Origin: Planctomycetota bacterium
Lineage (GTDB): Bacteria; Planctomycetota; UBA1135; GCA-002686595
Direction: 5' to 3'
Assembly (NCBI GenBank): GCA_021413885.1
Contig: JAIOPM010000032.1
Location: 62,001-126,000 of the forward strand
DNA: 64,000 bases
Part shown: one piece after another, positions 28,811 to 38,124 of the stretch
How positions within the stretch are numbered: the first letter of the stretch is position 1
Layout: each line of letters opens with the position of its first letter
Notes under the pieces: model-generated
The model's input: the letters and a program-made list of their open reading frames with translations, nothing else
Told to the model about the DNA's origin: nothing
Databases searched by the model: none
Program-made: the position numbers and the translations under genes

Positions 28811-29365
28811 TCAGCGCGCGTAGATCCCCGCCGGCGACCAGACCGCGCCCGGGCCGCCCGACAAGCCGATCGGCGGGATCGTCAGCGCGATCGGTTTGCC
28901 GTCGATCTTCACGCTCGCTCGCGCGGCCGGCACTTCGACGCCTTGCTGTGCGAACGGCAGCGGCTCGCTCGCCGCGCGGTGGACGAGCTCGGTCGAGCCC
29001 AACTCGGTCAACGTCACCTCGAAGACGTGGCCCGCGACTTCGACGCGGGCGGTGACGCTGGTCGGCAACTGGAGGCGCACTTCGATCCGCGCGCCGAGCG
29101 CGGGCAACTTCTCGAACGGCGTGCCCGCGAAGATCTTCGGACCGAAATACGCGCCGACCATCGAGTCGGGGCACACGAAGCCCGCGACGACCGGCGCCGA
29201 CTTCGGCTCCGGTTGCCAGAAGATCATCCCGGCCTGTGCGGAACCGACCGGCGTGTGGACGCTGCGCGCGACGTGCACGATCAAGTTCGGGAGCTCGAGC
29301 CCGCTCGCCGTGAAGCCCGCGACGTCGACGCCGCCTTCCCACGCCATCCATTCCTTGATCGCCAT
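28811..29365 (-). CDS. Uncharacterised small beta-rich protein
   Basis: 184 residues from the ATG at 29365, chosen over the GTG at 29374 because GGAG lies 8 nt upstream of the ATG. There is no signal peptide or membrane helix. The sequence is mostly beta-like with conserved-looking Pro/Gly turns and ends in PPIGLSGGPGAVWSPAGIYAR. I do not recognise the family. It lies 102 bp upstream of the glycoside-hydrolase-like lipoprotein on the same strand, so could be cotranscribed. Confidence 0.65.
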   Translation of the reverse strand: MAIKEWMAWEGGVDVAGFTASGLELPNLIVHVARSVHTPVGSAQAGMIFWQPEPKSAPVVAGFVCPDSMVGAYFGPKIFAGTPFEKLPALGARIEVRLQLPTSVTARVEVAGHVFEVTLTELGSTELVHRAASEPLPFAQQGVEVPAARASVKIDGKPIALTIPPIGLSGGPGAVWSPAGIYAR

Positions 29366-29671
29366 CGTTGACACTCCCTTCGAGTGACGTTCGCGTCGGC
29401 GATGTTACGCCCGCGGCGTGCGCGACCCGCGAAGCGAAGAGTGAATCGGAAGAGCGCGCGCACTTCGTCGTTCGCTCGCGTGACCGTCGATGCACGCGCG
29501 GTCTAGGAAGCGCAGAGGTTTCGCTCGTCGGCTCGCGCGAGCACGCCCGTCTTCCTTCAGGCCCGCGGCGAGTTCGCCGCACGGAAACGACTCGCGCGAC
29601 CGACGGGCGAGGCCCGTTCGCGCTCGGTGCAAATGGGTAGCGAGCGAGTCGTCGTCAGGCCCTGAGCGCGG
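29366..29671. other. Intergenic region (306 bp)
   Basis: Lies between two minus-strand genes. It holds the Shine-Dalgarno (GGAG) of the downstream gene and a short 6-bp hairpin at 29603-29617 (ACGGGC/GCCCGT) without a T-tract. The frames across it are compositionally like non-coding DNA, and no RNA gene was recognised. Confidence 0.5.
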
Positions 29672-31987
29672 TCAGTTGCTCGCGGCCTCGGGCTGCATCC
29701 ACAGGATCGAATGGACGAGCCCGTACTTCGCGATCTTCTCGCCGTCGTCGAAGTCGCGCATCGGTTCGGGATCGATCCCGAACGCGTTGTGGCCGATCAG
29801 GATCGTGTTGTTCTTCGTCCATCCGTCGGCGTCCCAACGGAACGCGTAGAGCGCGCCCTGCGGTCCGTTCGCGGCGGCGACGGCGCGACGCGAGCTCGTC
29901 CACACGTCGTACAGGAGCGACGTGAGCCAACCTTCGTCGAGCGCGAGGTTGCCGATCCGCCGTGTGCGCCATCCGGTCATCAGTCCGTTGCCCGCCGGCA
30001 TGCCGGTGTGGAAGACGTTCAGTTGCGCGTCGCCGTCGTACAGGACCGTCGGCCGCGTCGTGCAGTTGGTGCCGCTCGCTTCGCCGCGCACCCACTTCGT
30101 CTCGGCTTCGACGAGCGCGTCGCCGCTCGACTTGTACCAAGTGACGCGCAGGCAGAGCGGCGTGCCGTTGGAGTTGGTCATCGCACTCGCCATCGCGACG
30201 CGGTCGGTGCCGGGCTCGGCCGCGAAACCGGGCGCGACCTTCGAACGCAGCTCGAGCGACTGCGCAGCGCGCGCGATCGCGGTCTTGCCGTCGTCCTCGA
30301 ACCAGAACGTGCGCAACGCATCGTCGTCGGAGCGCGCGACGAGCAACAAGCGCCCGCCGATCACGCCGCCGCCGAGGTCCGCGACGTTCGGCAAGCTCGC
30401 GACCGCGAGCGGTGCGTCGAGCGTCGCCGCGTCGAAGCGCACGACCTGCCAACCGGTCGCGCGACGGAAGAAGAGGAAGCCCTTCTCGCGGGTACCGACG
30501 AGCAACGGATCTTCATTGGTCGCGGAGTCGGGGACGTTGCGCGGCTCGCCCCACTGCTCGGCGCCCTTGTAGGCGACCAGCGCGATCGAGCCCTGCTCGG
30601 GCGCGACCCGCGCGAGGAAGCACGCATCGCCAACGTACGCGAGCGCCGGCGCCGCGGAGGTCGAGCCTCCGTCGCGACGCGTGCCGCAGTGCGTCGAACT
30701 TCCGTAGTTGACGTCGGCGCTGACCGGGCCTTCGTCGAAGCGACCGTTCTGGTTCCAGTCGATCAGCGTCTCGTTCGGCCCGTTCTCCTTCAGCGTGAAG
30801 CGGAACGGCGGCGCGGCGAGGTAGGCGAGTTCAGGCAGCGGATACGGGAGCTTCTCGAGCACGCCCTTCTCGTCGAGCGTCGTCGCGCGGAAGCGTCCGT
30901 CGGAGAAACGGATCGCATTGCCGTCGCCGGCGAGCGAGTAGCTGAACGCGTAGTTCATCAACGACGGGTAGAGCGGACACCACGGCGGGCCAGAGTCGCC
31001 GGTGTGCGACAGCGAGAGTTGGTGGCCGAACTCGTGCGCGAACACGGCGAAGCCGGCGCCCGCGCCGCCCATGTCGCCGGTCTCTTGCGATTGACCGCCG
31101 CCCCACGGCGTGAGCTGCATCCAGTGCAAGAGCCCGCGCTCGCGCCCCGGGAAGTACGCGTTGCCGCACTGGCCCCAATCGCCGCCGAAGTTCTTGGCGT
31201 TCGGAATCGTCGCGTCGAGACGGAAGTGGACGCCCACGCCGGTCGTGCCGTCGGGGTTGGTCGTGTTCAACGCGGCGTAGAGCTTCTTTGCGCGCTCGAA
31301 CTCCGCCGGCAGAGCGTTGAGATCGACGCCTTCGTACGGAGCGATCGCGCAGATCACGTCTTGATGACGCGGATCGAGTTCGTTCGTTGCGCCGATCGCG
31401 ATCCCGCGGGGAAGGCCGAGCACTTCCCAACCGTCGAGCAGCCCGTCGTCGTCGCTGTCGCGGTCCTCGGGATCCGAACCGAGCGCGATCTCCTGGGAAT
31501 TCGGCAACCCGTCGCCGTCCTGATCGTCTGAGTTCGCATGGACGCCGAACGCGACGCGCAGGTCGAGGAAGTCGCTCGGCTTCGAGCAACGAAAGACCGC
31601 GACCGTGTCCGCGACGCCGTCGCCGTCGAGATCGCCTTGGAACGCGCGCAACGGCTTCGACTCGGGCTCGTACGGCGGAGCGCTCGGGAGCCGCGTCGGC
31701 GCGGGCTGCGCGCGAGCCGCTTGCTCGAACGCGTCGAGACCGCCGGGCCACACGCTCGCGTCGAGCGCCTTCCACGGCGCGGCCTTCCAACCCTTGACGC
31801 TCTCGGCGACGAGCAACGTGCGCCCCGGCGTCATCACCACGACATCGTCGAAGCCGTCCTTGTTGGTGTCGAGGCAGGCGAAGAGCTCGTACTCACTCCC
31901 CGCGGTCGCCCACGTCGTGCCGGCGACGAGCGTCGGATCCTGCGAGAGCACGCACCACAACGCGATGATCATGTGAACGCTAAGCAT
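29672..31987 (-). CDS. Secreted metzincin-type metalloprotease with calcium-binding repeats
   Basis: 771 residues. The ATG at 31987 overlaps the Fic gene by 8 bp and has GAGG 9 nt upstream; ATG 31972 is an alternative. Short signal peptide. Residues 118-185 carry TSP3/EF-type calcium loops (DLDGDGVADT, DQDGDGLPNSQE, DSDDDGLLDGWE). The zinc site HEFGHQLSLSH has His318, Glu319, His322 and His328, and the Met-turn is SLMNY (Met344), the metzincin signature. A long C-terminal region of beta-strands follows, consistent with a propeller. It should digest proteins outside the cell. Confidence 0.85.
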   Translation of the reverse strand: MLSVHMIIALWCVLSQDPTLVAGTTWATAGSEYELFACLDTNKDGFDDVVVMTPGRTLLVAESVKGWKAAPWKALDASVWPGGLDAFEQAARAQPAPTRLPSAPPYEPESKPLRAFQGDLDGDGVADTVAVFRCSKPSDFLDLRVAFGVHANSDDQDGDGLPNSQEIALGSDPEDRDSDDDGLLDGWEVLGLPRGIAIGATNELDPRHQDVICAIAPYEGVDLNALPAEFERAKKLYAALNTTNPDGTTGVGVHFRLDATIPNAKNFGGDWGQCGNAYFPGRERGLLHWMQLTPWGGGQSQETGDMGGAGAGFAVFAHEFGHQLSLSHTGDSGPPWCPLYPSLMNYAFSYSLAGDGNAIRFSDGRFRATTLDEKGVLEKLPYPLPELAYLAAPPFRFTLKENGPNETLIDWNQNGRFDEGPVSADVNYGSSTHCGTRRDGGSTSAAPALAYVGDACFLARVAPEQGSIALVAYKGAEQWGEPRNVPDSATNEDPLLVGTREKGFLFFRRATGWQVVRFDAATLDAPLAVASLPNVADLGGGVIGGRLLLVARSDDDALRTFWFEDDGKTAIARAAQSLELRSKVAPGFAAEPGTDRVAMASAMTNSNGTPLCLRVTWYKSSGDALVEAETKWVRGEASGTNCTTRPTVLYDGDAQLNVFHTGMPAGNGLMTGWRTRRIGNLALDEGWLTSLLYDVWTSSRRAVAAANGPQGALYAFRWDADGWTKNNTILIGHNAFGIDPEPMRDFDDGEKIAKYGLVHSILWMQPEAASN

Positions 31988-33143
31988 TCTCCGCGCCCTC
32001 GTTGAGAATCGCCAGATAGCGATCGTAGACGAAGAGTCGGTTGCGACGCTTGCCGGTCAACTCCCGTGCGATGCCGAGTTCGGCCAGCAGGCTCATGGCG
32101 GACGACGCGGTGGGGAACGACAGCTGTGTCGCCGCGCAGACGGCGGACATCGAACGCATCGGACTGACCTTGAGTGCGTCATGCACGCGCAGCGCCGAAC
32201 TCGCGCGCCGGCCGGAACTTTCGATCCGCGCGCGATCCTCTTTGAAAACTGAACTGAGACGCTCCGCCGTCGACACGGCTCCGGCCGCCACCTCGCGCAC
32301 GCCTTCGAGGTAGAAGGTAACCCACGCTTCCCAATCGCCCTCGCGGCGGACGCGATCGAGCAACTCGTAGTAGGTCGCGCGGTTGCGCTTCAAGTAGAGG
32401 CTCAGGTAGAGCAGCGGCTCGCGCAACGCGCCCGATTCGCAGAGCAGGAGCGTGATCAGAAGTCGCCCGACCCGCCCGTTGCCGTCGAGGAACGGATGGA
32501 CGGTTTCGAACTGCACATGCGAGAGACCCGCGCGCAGCACCGCCGAAAGTCCGTCGTCCTTCGCGTGCCAGAAGCGCTCCAGGGCCGCCATGCACTCGAT
32601 CACCGCCGTGTGCGGCGGCGGCACGAACGCCGCGTTGCCGGGACGCGTTCCGCCGATCCAGTTCTGCGAACGACGGAACTCCCCCGGCTCCTTGTCGCGA
32701 CCGCGTCCACGTGAGAGCAACACGCCGTGGATCTCGCGGACCAGTCGATTCGAGAGCGGCAGGCCCTCGCGCATCCGCGTCAGTCCGTGCTCGAGCGCCG
32801 CCACGTAGTTGGACACCTCGACGACGTCGTCGAGCGGGACACCGGGCGCCTCGTCGAGTTCGAACAAGAGCAGGTCGGAGAGCGACGACTGCGTGCCCTC
32901 GATCTGCGACGAAAGCACGGCCTCCTTCCGAACGTACGTGTAGAGGAAGAGCGACTTGTCCGGCAGCAGCGTCGAAACGCTGTCGAGTCGACCGAGCGCG
33001 AGCGCGGCGGACTCGAGCAGGGCTTCGAGGCCGCCGCTCCGTACGAGCGGCGGATCCGGAGGCAACGGCGTCGGCACGAAGGCCCGCACGCGCTCCCCTC
33101 CGAGCTGCGTCACCTCGTGGTGACCGGTCATGCCTCGCTTCAC
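31980..33143 (-). CDS. Fic-family AMP-transferase with self-inhibitory helix
   Basis: 387 residues from a GTG at 33143 (GGAG 10 nt upstream; ATG 33131 possible). The catalytic motif HPFLDGNGRVGR is complete (His216 to Arg227). An N-terminal SSQIEG at 78-83 fits the (S/T)xxxE(G/N) inhibitory helix, so the enzyme is class II, blocked by its own Glu. A C-terminal winged helix (about 310-385) resembles the DNA-binding domain of chromosomal Fic proteins. It modifies target proteins, usually by AMPylation. The AT-rich repeats upstream of the gene may be its own operator. The metalloprotease gene downstream overlaps it by 8 bp. Confidence 0.93.
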   Translation of the reverse strand: MKRGMTGHHEVTQLGGERVRAFVPTPLPPDPPLVRSGGLEALLESAALALGRLDSVSTLLPDKSLFLYTYVRKEAVLSSQIEGTQSSLSDLLLFELDEAPGVPLDDVVEVSNYVAALEHGLTRMREGLPLSNRLVREIHGVLLSRGRGRDKEPGEFRRSQNWIGGTRPGNAAFVPPPHTAVIECMAALERFWHAKDDGLSAVLRAGLSHVQFETVHPFLDGNGRVGRLLITLLLCESGALREPLLYLSLYLKRNRATYYELLDRVRREGDWEAWVTFYLEGVREVAAGAVSTAERLSSVFKEDRARIESSGRRASSALRVHDALKVSPMRSMSAVCAATQLSFPTASSAMSLLAELGIARELTGKRRNRLFVYDRYLAILNEGAENA

Positions 33144-33170
33144 GCCGTCGGGACTCCGAGCTCGGGAACC

Positions 33171-33219
33171 TTGAATAGCGCCGAGCCTTATTCAGACTTC
33201 GGGCCCCAAGTTTGAATAA
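33171..33219 (-). promoter_or_regulatory. AT-rich inverted-repeat cluster upstream of fic
   Basis: Three copies of a TTGAATA-type element lie within 49 bp: TTGAATA at 33171-33177, its inverse TTATTCA at 33188-33194, and TTTGAATAA at 33211-33219. They begin 28 bp upstream of the Fic start, where the promoter should be, and stand out in very GC-rich DNA. They may be binding sites for a repressor, possibly the Fic protein's own winged helix, or a promoter -10/-35 pair. Confidence 0.45.
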
Positions 33220-33284
33220 CGACGCCTCGAGGCGCAAGGCAGCGCACGTCCAGGCCACCGTGCGCCGACAGCACGCGCGCGAGC

Positions 33285-33875
33285 TCAGGTCTCGGCGGTC
33301 AACGCATCGAGCACGCGGCGGCGCAAGCGAGGCTCCTTCTCGCGGAGCACGACGCGCGCGGTGTCGGAGTCGATCTCGAGCCACAGCTCGCCCGCTTCGC
33401 CGCCGTCGAGTCCGACCGGGAAGAGCAACAGGAACTTCGCTGCGCCCTCGACCATGTCGCCCGGGTTCTTCCACGGCGAGAGCGCTTGGACGTCCACCGC
33501 CTCGACCATCGTCGGCGACGCGGAATGCGTCGCGTAGAGCTCGTCGAGCAGCCGCAGGAGTTCGTCGCTCGGCGCACCCTGCGAACGCAACGAGGCCCGG
33601 CTCTCCCACGTCGACATGTTGATGTAGCCGGGCGGATTTTCGCGCCACGGCCCGAGCACGAGATCGAAGCCAACGGGGCGACCTTGGAGGCGAGCGGCGG
33701 CGGAGAGGAGCTGTGTTCCGTCCGGAAGCCGGTCGTGCCGTGCGAGTTGGAAGACGAGCTCGGTCTTCTCCTTCTCGCGCGGATCCCGCACTTCAGGCGG
33801 CGCGGTGAGCCGCCCTCCGCAACTCGCGACGCTGCACAGGACGAACGAGAGAAGCAGGCGGGAACGCGGGTTCAT
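33285..33875 (-). CDS. Small lipoprotein of unknown function
   Basis: 196 residues from the ATG at 33875; a longer open frame reaches back to 35621 but is antisense to the neighbour. The lipobox ends at Cys19 (SVASC). Mature protein is mixed alpha/beta with no recognised motif; residues 75-95 (GPWRENPPGYINMSTW) may form a Trp-containing turn. Ends 141 bp before the Fic start, same strand. Confidence 0.65.
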   Translation of the reverse strand: MNPRSRLLLSFVLCSVASCGGRLTAPPEVRDPREKEKTELVFQLARHDRLPDGTQLLSAAARLQGRPVGFDLVLGPWRENPPGYINMSTWESRASLRSQGAPSDELLRLLDELYATHSASPTMVEAVDVQALSPWKNPGDMVEGAAKFLLLFPVGLDGGEAGELWLEIDSDTARVVLREKEPRLRRRVLDALTAET

Positions 33876-33957
33876 CGGGGAGGCGGCGTGAGCTCCCGTC
33901 ATCGGCAAACGCGCCTCGGGATCCGAAGCGACCGGCCGGAACCCCAGGGAACGCGCG

Positions 33958-33992
33958 AGCGCGGCGCCCGGAAGAACTCCGAGCGCCGCGCT
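33958..33992 (-). terminator. Stem-loop after the beta-helix gene
   Basis: Perfect 10-bp stem (33958-33967 with 33983-33992) with a 15-nt loop that can fold further. It sits 48 bp past the stop of the gene at 34040-35995. There is no T-tract, so it may stabilise the message rather than terminate it. Confidence 0.35.
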
Positions 33993-34039
33993 GCGATCCG
34001 TCGCGCCGCGCCGAACGCGCGCGTTCGGAGCTCGACGAC

Positions 34040-35995
34040 CTAGAGGTACTCCGCCGTCAGATTGCTCGAGACGAACGTCGCGCCGTTGAAGGTGAACACC
34101 TGCTGCGTGAAGTAGGTCGGCAGGTTCGGCGTGAGGGTCTCGTCGACGGTCCACCGGAACGTGTTGAACGAGTGCATCTGGCCGGACTCGAGATTCACCC
34201 ACGTGGACGGCATCGTCGAGAAGCTCCCCGCGTTGATCGCGACCGTCGGCAGGTTGGTGAAGACGCCGAACATGTCGAGCCAGAACTCGATGCCCGGGAT
34301 CCCGACCGGCGCGCCCGGCGCGAGATTCGGCGTCCGGAACGCGACGCTGCCGGGCATGTGCGTCCAGAACCCGGTCGTCGTCCACACCTGATCCAGACCC
34401 GGCGGCAAGCCCCAGAACGCGCGCAGTGTCGCGAAGTCGATCAGCTGCGTCACGAACGCGAACGTGGTCGGCGCGGCGAAGATGTAGTCGCGCTGCGGAG
34501 TGCCGGTCGGGATCCGCGGGATGCCGACCGAGTCGACGCCCATCGTCGTGTCGTACGGCAAGTGGTGGCTCTTCGTGTCGTTGCCGTAGCAACCGGAGAC
34601 GACACACAGGTCGATCTCGTCGAAGCCGATGTCGACGTCCGCGCCGACGACGCGCGGGTTGCCGAGCCCGTCGCCGTCGAAGTCGAAGCTCGACCTCGCC
34701 GAGGCGCGCGTCACGTCGGTGTAGATCCGACCGTTGCCCGCGACAAACTGCGCGCTGCATGCTCCGGCGGTCCAAGCGGGCGAAGCGCCGAGATCGCGCA
34801 GCACGGAATCCGGCAACAGACGCGCGTCGCGTTGGCGCGATCCGGGGACGCCCGAGCTGCTCTCGAACTCGCCGACGAAGCCGGGATCCGGAGCTTGCAT
34901 GTCGAGCACCGGCACCGGCGCGCCGCCGACGATCGCCGATGCGAAGGTGCCCGCGGCGTCGATGCTCACTCCGCCGACGAGCGGTGCGTTGAACGCGTTC
35001 GAGTTGTACGAACCGGGCCGCGACGAGACGATCACCCGCGTGTCGTCGCGATCGATGCCGAGCATCGCCGTACGCGGCGCGTTGTCGAGCACGCGGATCA
35101 AGTTGTTCTGCACGTGCAACGGCGAGACGCCGCGGATCGTCGTGTTCGGATCCCAGTTCGGGATCGGAAAGGTCGTCGGCGGAGTCGGATCGTTGCAGTT
35201 GCAGATCGCGACGCTCTCCGGTCGCGCCGTTTCGGTCACGGTCGTCGAGTAGCGCACGCCCTGCAGGAACGTGTTGTTGAAGAGATAGAAGGGCATGTCG
35301 TGGTAGGTGATGTGGTTCTCGCCGAACCAGATCGCCGCGACCAAGACGCCGAAGTACGGCCCGTCGATTTGCTCGTAGCCGTGGTGGCGCATGTCGAACA
35401 CGCAGTTCGACACGATGCCCGAGCGCGGTCCGAACTCGGTCTCCGCGTACACCTGAATGTCGGCGCCTTGAATGGTGAAGCCGTCGAACATGCTGGGTTC
35501 GGCGCCGCTCTGCTGCGTGAAGTCGACGGCGATCGACGTGCTCGGACGTCGCACGAGACCGGTGCGCAACGGCCAGTACGGACTCAAGAACGAGTTGTGG
35601 CTCCGCACGCGGAGCACGCACTCCTTCGCGCCGACGCCTTGGACGTCGACAGCGGGACGCATCCGGATCGGGAACGTCTGCGGGATCGGGTTGTCGTCCG
35701 CGTAGAGCCCGGGCAACGCGTGAACGAGACCGGTCTTGCCGGAGCCCGTCCCCGCGGTGACCGCGCTGCGAACGTCCGAGATCGCGCGGTTCAACGTCGC
35801 GTACGGGTGGGTCTTGTCGTCGACCACGGCCGTGCCGTCAGCACCGTGGAAAGGATCGACCCAGGCTTCGAAGTACTTCGAAGTCGGACAGTTGGTCCCG
35901 GGTCCGCCCTGCGCGGCGGCCGGATGGGAGTCCGCGAAGGCGATCGCGAGAGCGAGCGCGGCGGAGAACGTTGCGACGACTCGATTGCGTTTCAT
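34040..35995 (-). CDS. Secreted protein, probable right-handed beta-helix
   Basis: 651 residues. Signal peptide 1-28 (ending AAAQ). Residues 45-320 show a 'PYATLNRAISDVR', 'GLYADDN', 'VDVQGVGAKECVLR', 'FDGFTIQGADIQV', 'GIVSNCVFDM' and 'LFNNTFLQGV' series, the hallmark of DUF1565/pectin-lyase-like helices in which each coil adds a short strand. The remainder is a beta-rich C-terminal domain. These proteins are usually outer-surface or extracellular; substrate unknown. Confidence 0.78.
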   Translation of the reverse strand: MKRNRVVATFSAALALAIAFADSHPAAAQGGPGTNCPTSKYFEAWVDPFHGADGTAVVDDKTHPYATLNRAISDVRSAVTAGTGSGKTGLVHALPGLYADDNPIPQTFPIRMRPAVDVQGVGAKECVLRVRSHNSFLSPYWPLRTGLVRRPSTSIAVDFTQQSGAEPSMFDGFTIQGADIQVYAETEFGPRSGIVSNCVFDMRHHGYEQIDGPYFGVLVAAIWFGENHITYHDMPFYLFNNTFLQGVRYSTTVTETARPESVAICNCNDPTPPTTFPIPNWDPNTTIRGVSPLHVQNNLIRVLDNAPRTAMLGIDRDDTRVIVSSRPGSYNSNAFNAPLVGGVSIDAAGTFASAIVGGAPVPVLDMQAPDPGFVGEFESSSGVPGSRQRDARLLPDSVLRDLGASPAWTAGACSAQFVAGNGRIYTDVTRASARSSFDFDGDGLGNPRVVGADVDIGFDEIDLCVVSGCYGNDTKSHHLPYDTTMGVDSVGIPRIPTGTPQRDYIFAAPTTFAFVTQLIDFATLRAFWGLPPGLDQVWTTTGFWTHMPGSVAFRTPNLAPGAPVGIPGIEFWLDMFGVFTNLPTVAINAGSFSTMPSTWVNLESGQMHSFNTFRWTVDETLTPNLPTYFTQQVFTFNGATFVSSNLTAEYL

Positions 35996-36177
35996 GGAGC
36001 GTGTCCTTCAGGCGACTCGCCGAGCGCGATGCGCGCGGCGGAAGCGAACCTACGTTCGGGTGCTCCGACACTCCGGCGTGCACGAAACGGTCGCGCGCAA
36101 GAGCCAAGCACCTCGACACGTTTGCCCGCCGCACGCGCGCGAAGTTGCAGGCGCTCCGCGATTCGCGGCGTCGCGCG

Positions 36178-37014
36178 TCAAATCCGCAACTCGCGCGCGC
36201 GCGGCAAGCAGAGTTGCGCGAAGAGCCAGAGCTCCATCGCGAACGGCAAGTAGCCGAGGTAGCCGAGCGCCGGCATCTCGAACAGCTTCCAGAACTCGAC
36301 GCCGGGCGTGTGGTAGATCCACTTCGGATCGCTGCGGAAGTTCCAGAGCTCCCAGAAGAAACCGCAGAGCAACCCGCCGAGCCACAGCGACATCCACGTC
36401 CGCCAATCGCCGCGTTCGAGGTCGCGCGAGAACGAACGACGGCCGAGGACGTGAGCGAGCGGCTCGAGCAGGAACACGAGCGACATCCACTCGAAGACGT
36501 AGAACACGCGCGGCTTCGCGAGCATCGCGACGATCATCGCGAGGCCGACGATCGCGTAGACGGCGAGGCGCGCGTTCGTCGCGCGCCAACGCGGGCCGTT
36601 CGCGAACCGCTCGACGAACGCGACGCCGCGGAAGAGCTCCGCGCTCTCGAACACCGCCGGCATCACCGTCGAGAACGAGATCGTCGAGAGGACGAAGTAC
36701 TCGACGTCGCCGAACGCTTCGCGCGAGAGGTACTCCCAGTTCCCGAGGCGCGCGTTGACGAGCTCGAACAGCCACCAACCCGGCGCCGAGAGCAGGAAGA
36801 GCTGCGCAAAGAGTCGCGGCGAGCGCGTCAGGATCGACGAGCCGTTGCGCGAGACACAGAGTCCGTCGACCGCGAGGACGTAGCCGACCCACAGCGGCGC
36901 GAAGAGCAGATGCGTGCGCAGCCCGTCGAGCCCCCAGTTCAACGGCCAGACGATCGCGACGAGCGCGAGCCCGAACCAACCGTGCTTCGGGAACTTCGCG
37001 AGCCGCTCGCTCAT
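36178..37014 (-). CDS. Polytopic membrane protein of unknown function
   Basis: 278 residues from the ATG at 37014 (the frame continues 31 codons upstream but without coding signature). About eight membrane helices, several with Trp/Glu at the interface (GWWLFELVNARLGNWEY, WLGGLLCGFFWELWNF). Conserved-looking polar residues within helices (FELVNAR, WELWNF) could form a catalytic or transport site. The family is not recognised. Confidence 0.65.
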   Translation of the reverse strand: MSERLAKFPKHGWFGLALVAIVWPLNWGLDGLRTHLLFAPLWVGYVLAVDGLCVSRNGSSILTRSPRLFAQLFLLSAPGWWLFELVNARLGNWEYLSREAFGDVEYFVLSTISFSTVMPAVFESAELFRGVAFVERFANGPRWRATNARLAVYAIVGLAMIVAMLAKPRVFYVFEWMSLVFLLEPLAHVLGRRSFSRDLERGDWRTWMSLWLGGLLCGFFWELWNFRSDPKWIYHTPGVEFWKLFEMPALGYLGYLPFAMELWLFAQLCLPRARELRI

Positions 37015-37098
37015 CGCGGCCACGATACCGGATCGCCGTCGCGTCGATCGCGACGACGAAGCGCTAGGCTTGGCGTCGGTCGGATCGGAGGGGAAGTC

Positions 37099-38124
37099 AT
37101 GAAGCATCTCGCGCTCGCGGCATTGGCGGTGGTTTCGTCGACCGCATGTTTTTCGCTGCCGGATTTCGGGCGCCTTTCGACGTCGGAGATCATCAGCGAC
37201 TGCGCAGGCGACTCACCTCTCGGCGCTGAAGTCGACGGTGCACGCTCGCGCTGCGTGCTCGTCCTCACCGACGACGCGGCGAAGAACGCGGCCTGCGCGG
37301 AGAAGATCCGAGCGAGCGGCGCCGTCCTCTCGTACTGGATCGACGTCGCACGCGCTCCCGCGCTCGCCGATGCGCATCCCGAGTGGATGACAACCGTTTA
37401 CGAGCGCCACGGCGAGCGCCCGGTCTTCGCCGACGCTCCGCTTCCGGGCGAAGGCGAAGTGCTGAAGGTGCGGCCGTGGGTTCCGGTGACGACGGCCGAG
37501 CGCTTCAAGGCCCAGCTCGAACGCGTTCGCGCGCTTCTCGCGGAGTTGCCGCCGCCGACACGGATCTACTTGAGCGGTTTGCAGGACGCGCCGTGGGGAT
37601 CGGAGCGCGAACCGATTCATGAGTTTCCCCACGTCGCGGCCGACGACCCGAGCTCGGGCGCGCGCTTCGTCGCGGCCGTTCAAGCGCTCGAACCGTGGGC
37701 CGAAGTCGTGCCGGTGCTGCAGACGATGTGCGCCCATGGAATGTCGGGCGACGACTTCGGCTGTCGAGATGCGGTGATCGAGTTGGCCCGACCGCTCGTC
37801 GACTCGGTTGCGCACGTCGCGATCGAGATCCCGTTCGCGCCCGAGGTCGATGCACACGATTTCGTCGATGGGTTTCGGCACGAGCTCTCGGAGCGCGGGC
37901 ACCGCGAACTCGAGATGGACCGCGTGGCGCTGGTGCTGACGCTGCCTTCCGATCAACCGACCGCAGACGAGTGGACGGCCTGGTCGGATCGCATCGCAAT
38001 GGGAGTCTGCCTGACGGTCAGCGACGGCGCACTCGAGACGATGTATCGACAGCCGATGAGCGTCGCCAAGTACGAGCCGCGCGTCGTGAAGCTCGCGCAG
38101 CCTGAACGGAGTGAGCAGCCATGA
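37099..38124 (+). CDS. Lipoprotein, first member of a tandem duplicated pair
   Basis: 341 residues; a GGAGGGGAAG Shine-Dalgarno region precedes the ATG. The lipobox ends at Cys17 (SSTAC). It shares with the next gene the strings SYWIDVARAP, LADAHPEWM and YLSGLQ, and a similar order of strands and helices to the end. The second half has a 'VPVLQTMCAHG' segment that may be a barrel strand. No catalytic motif is certain. Stop overlaps the next start (ATGA at 38121). Confidence 0.75.
   Translation: MKHLALAALAVVSSTACFSLPDFGRLSTSEIISDCAGDSPLGAEVDGARSRCVLVLTDDAAKNAACAEKIRASGAVLSYWIDVARAPALADAHPEWMTTVYERHGERPVFADAPLPGEGEVLKVRPWVPVTTAERFKAQLERVRALLAELPPPTRIYLSGLQDAPWGSEREPIHEFPHVAADDPSSGARFVAAVQALEPWAEVVPVLQTMCAHGMSGDDFGCRDAVIELARPLVDSVAHVAIEIPFAPEVDAHDFVDGFRHELSERGHRELEMDRVALVLTLPSDQPTADEWTAWSDRIAMGVCLTVSDGALETMYRQPMSVAKYEPRVVKLAQPERSEQP

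Noticed and set aside
31980..33143. Fic toxin with a separate antitoxin gene
   Set aside because: The inhibitory motif is inside the protein itself (SSQIEG), and no small antitoxin frame precedes it.
33285..35621. 778-codon version of the small lipoprotein gene
   Set aside because: The extra 5' part is antisense-frame sequence of the beta-helix gene; the lipobox start at 33875 explains the real protein.
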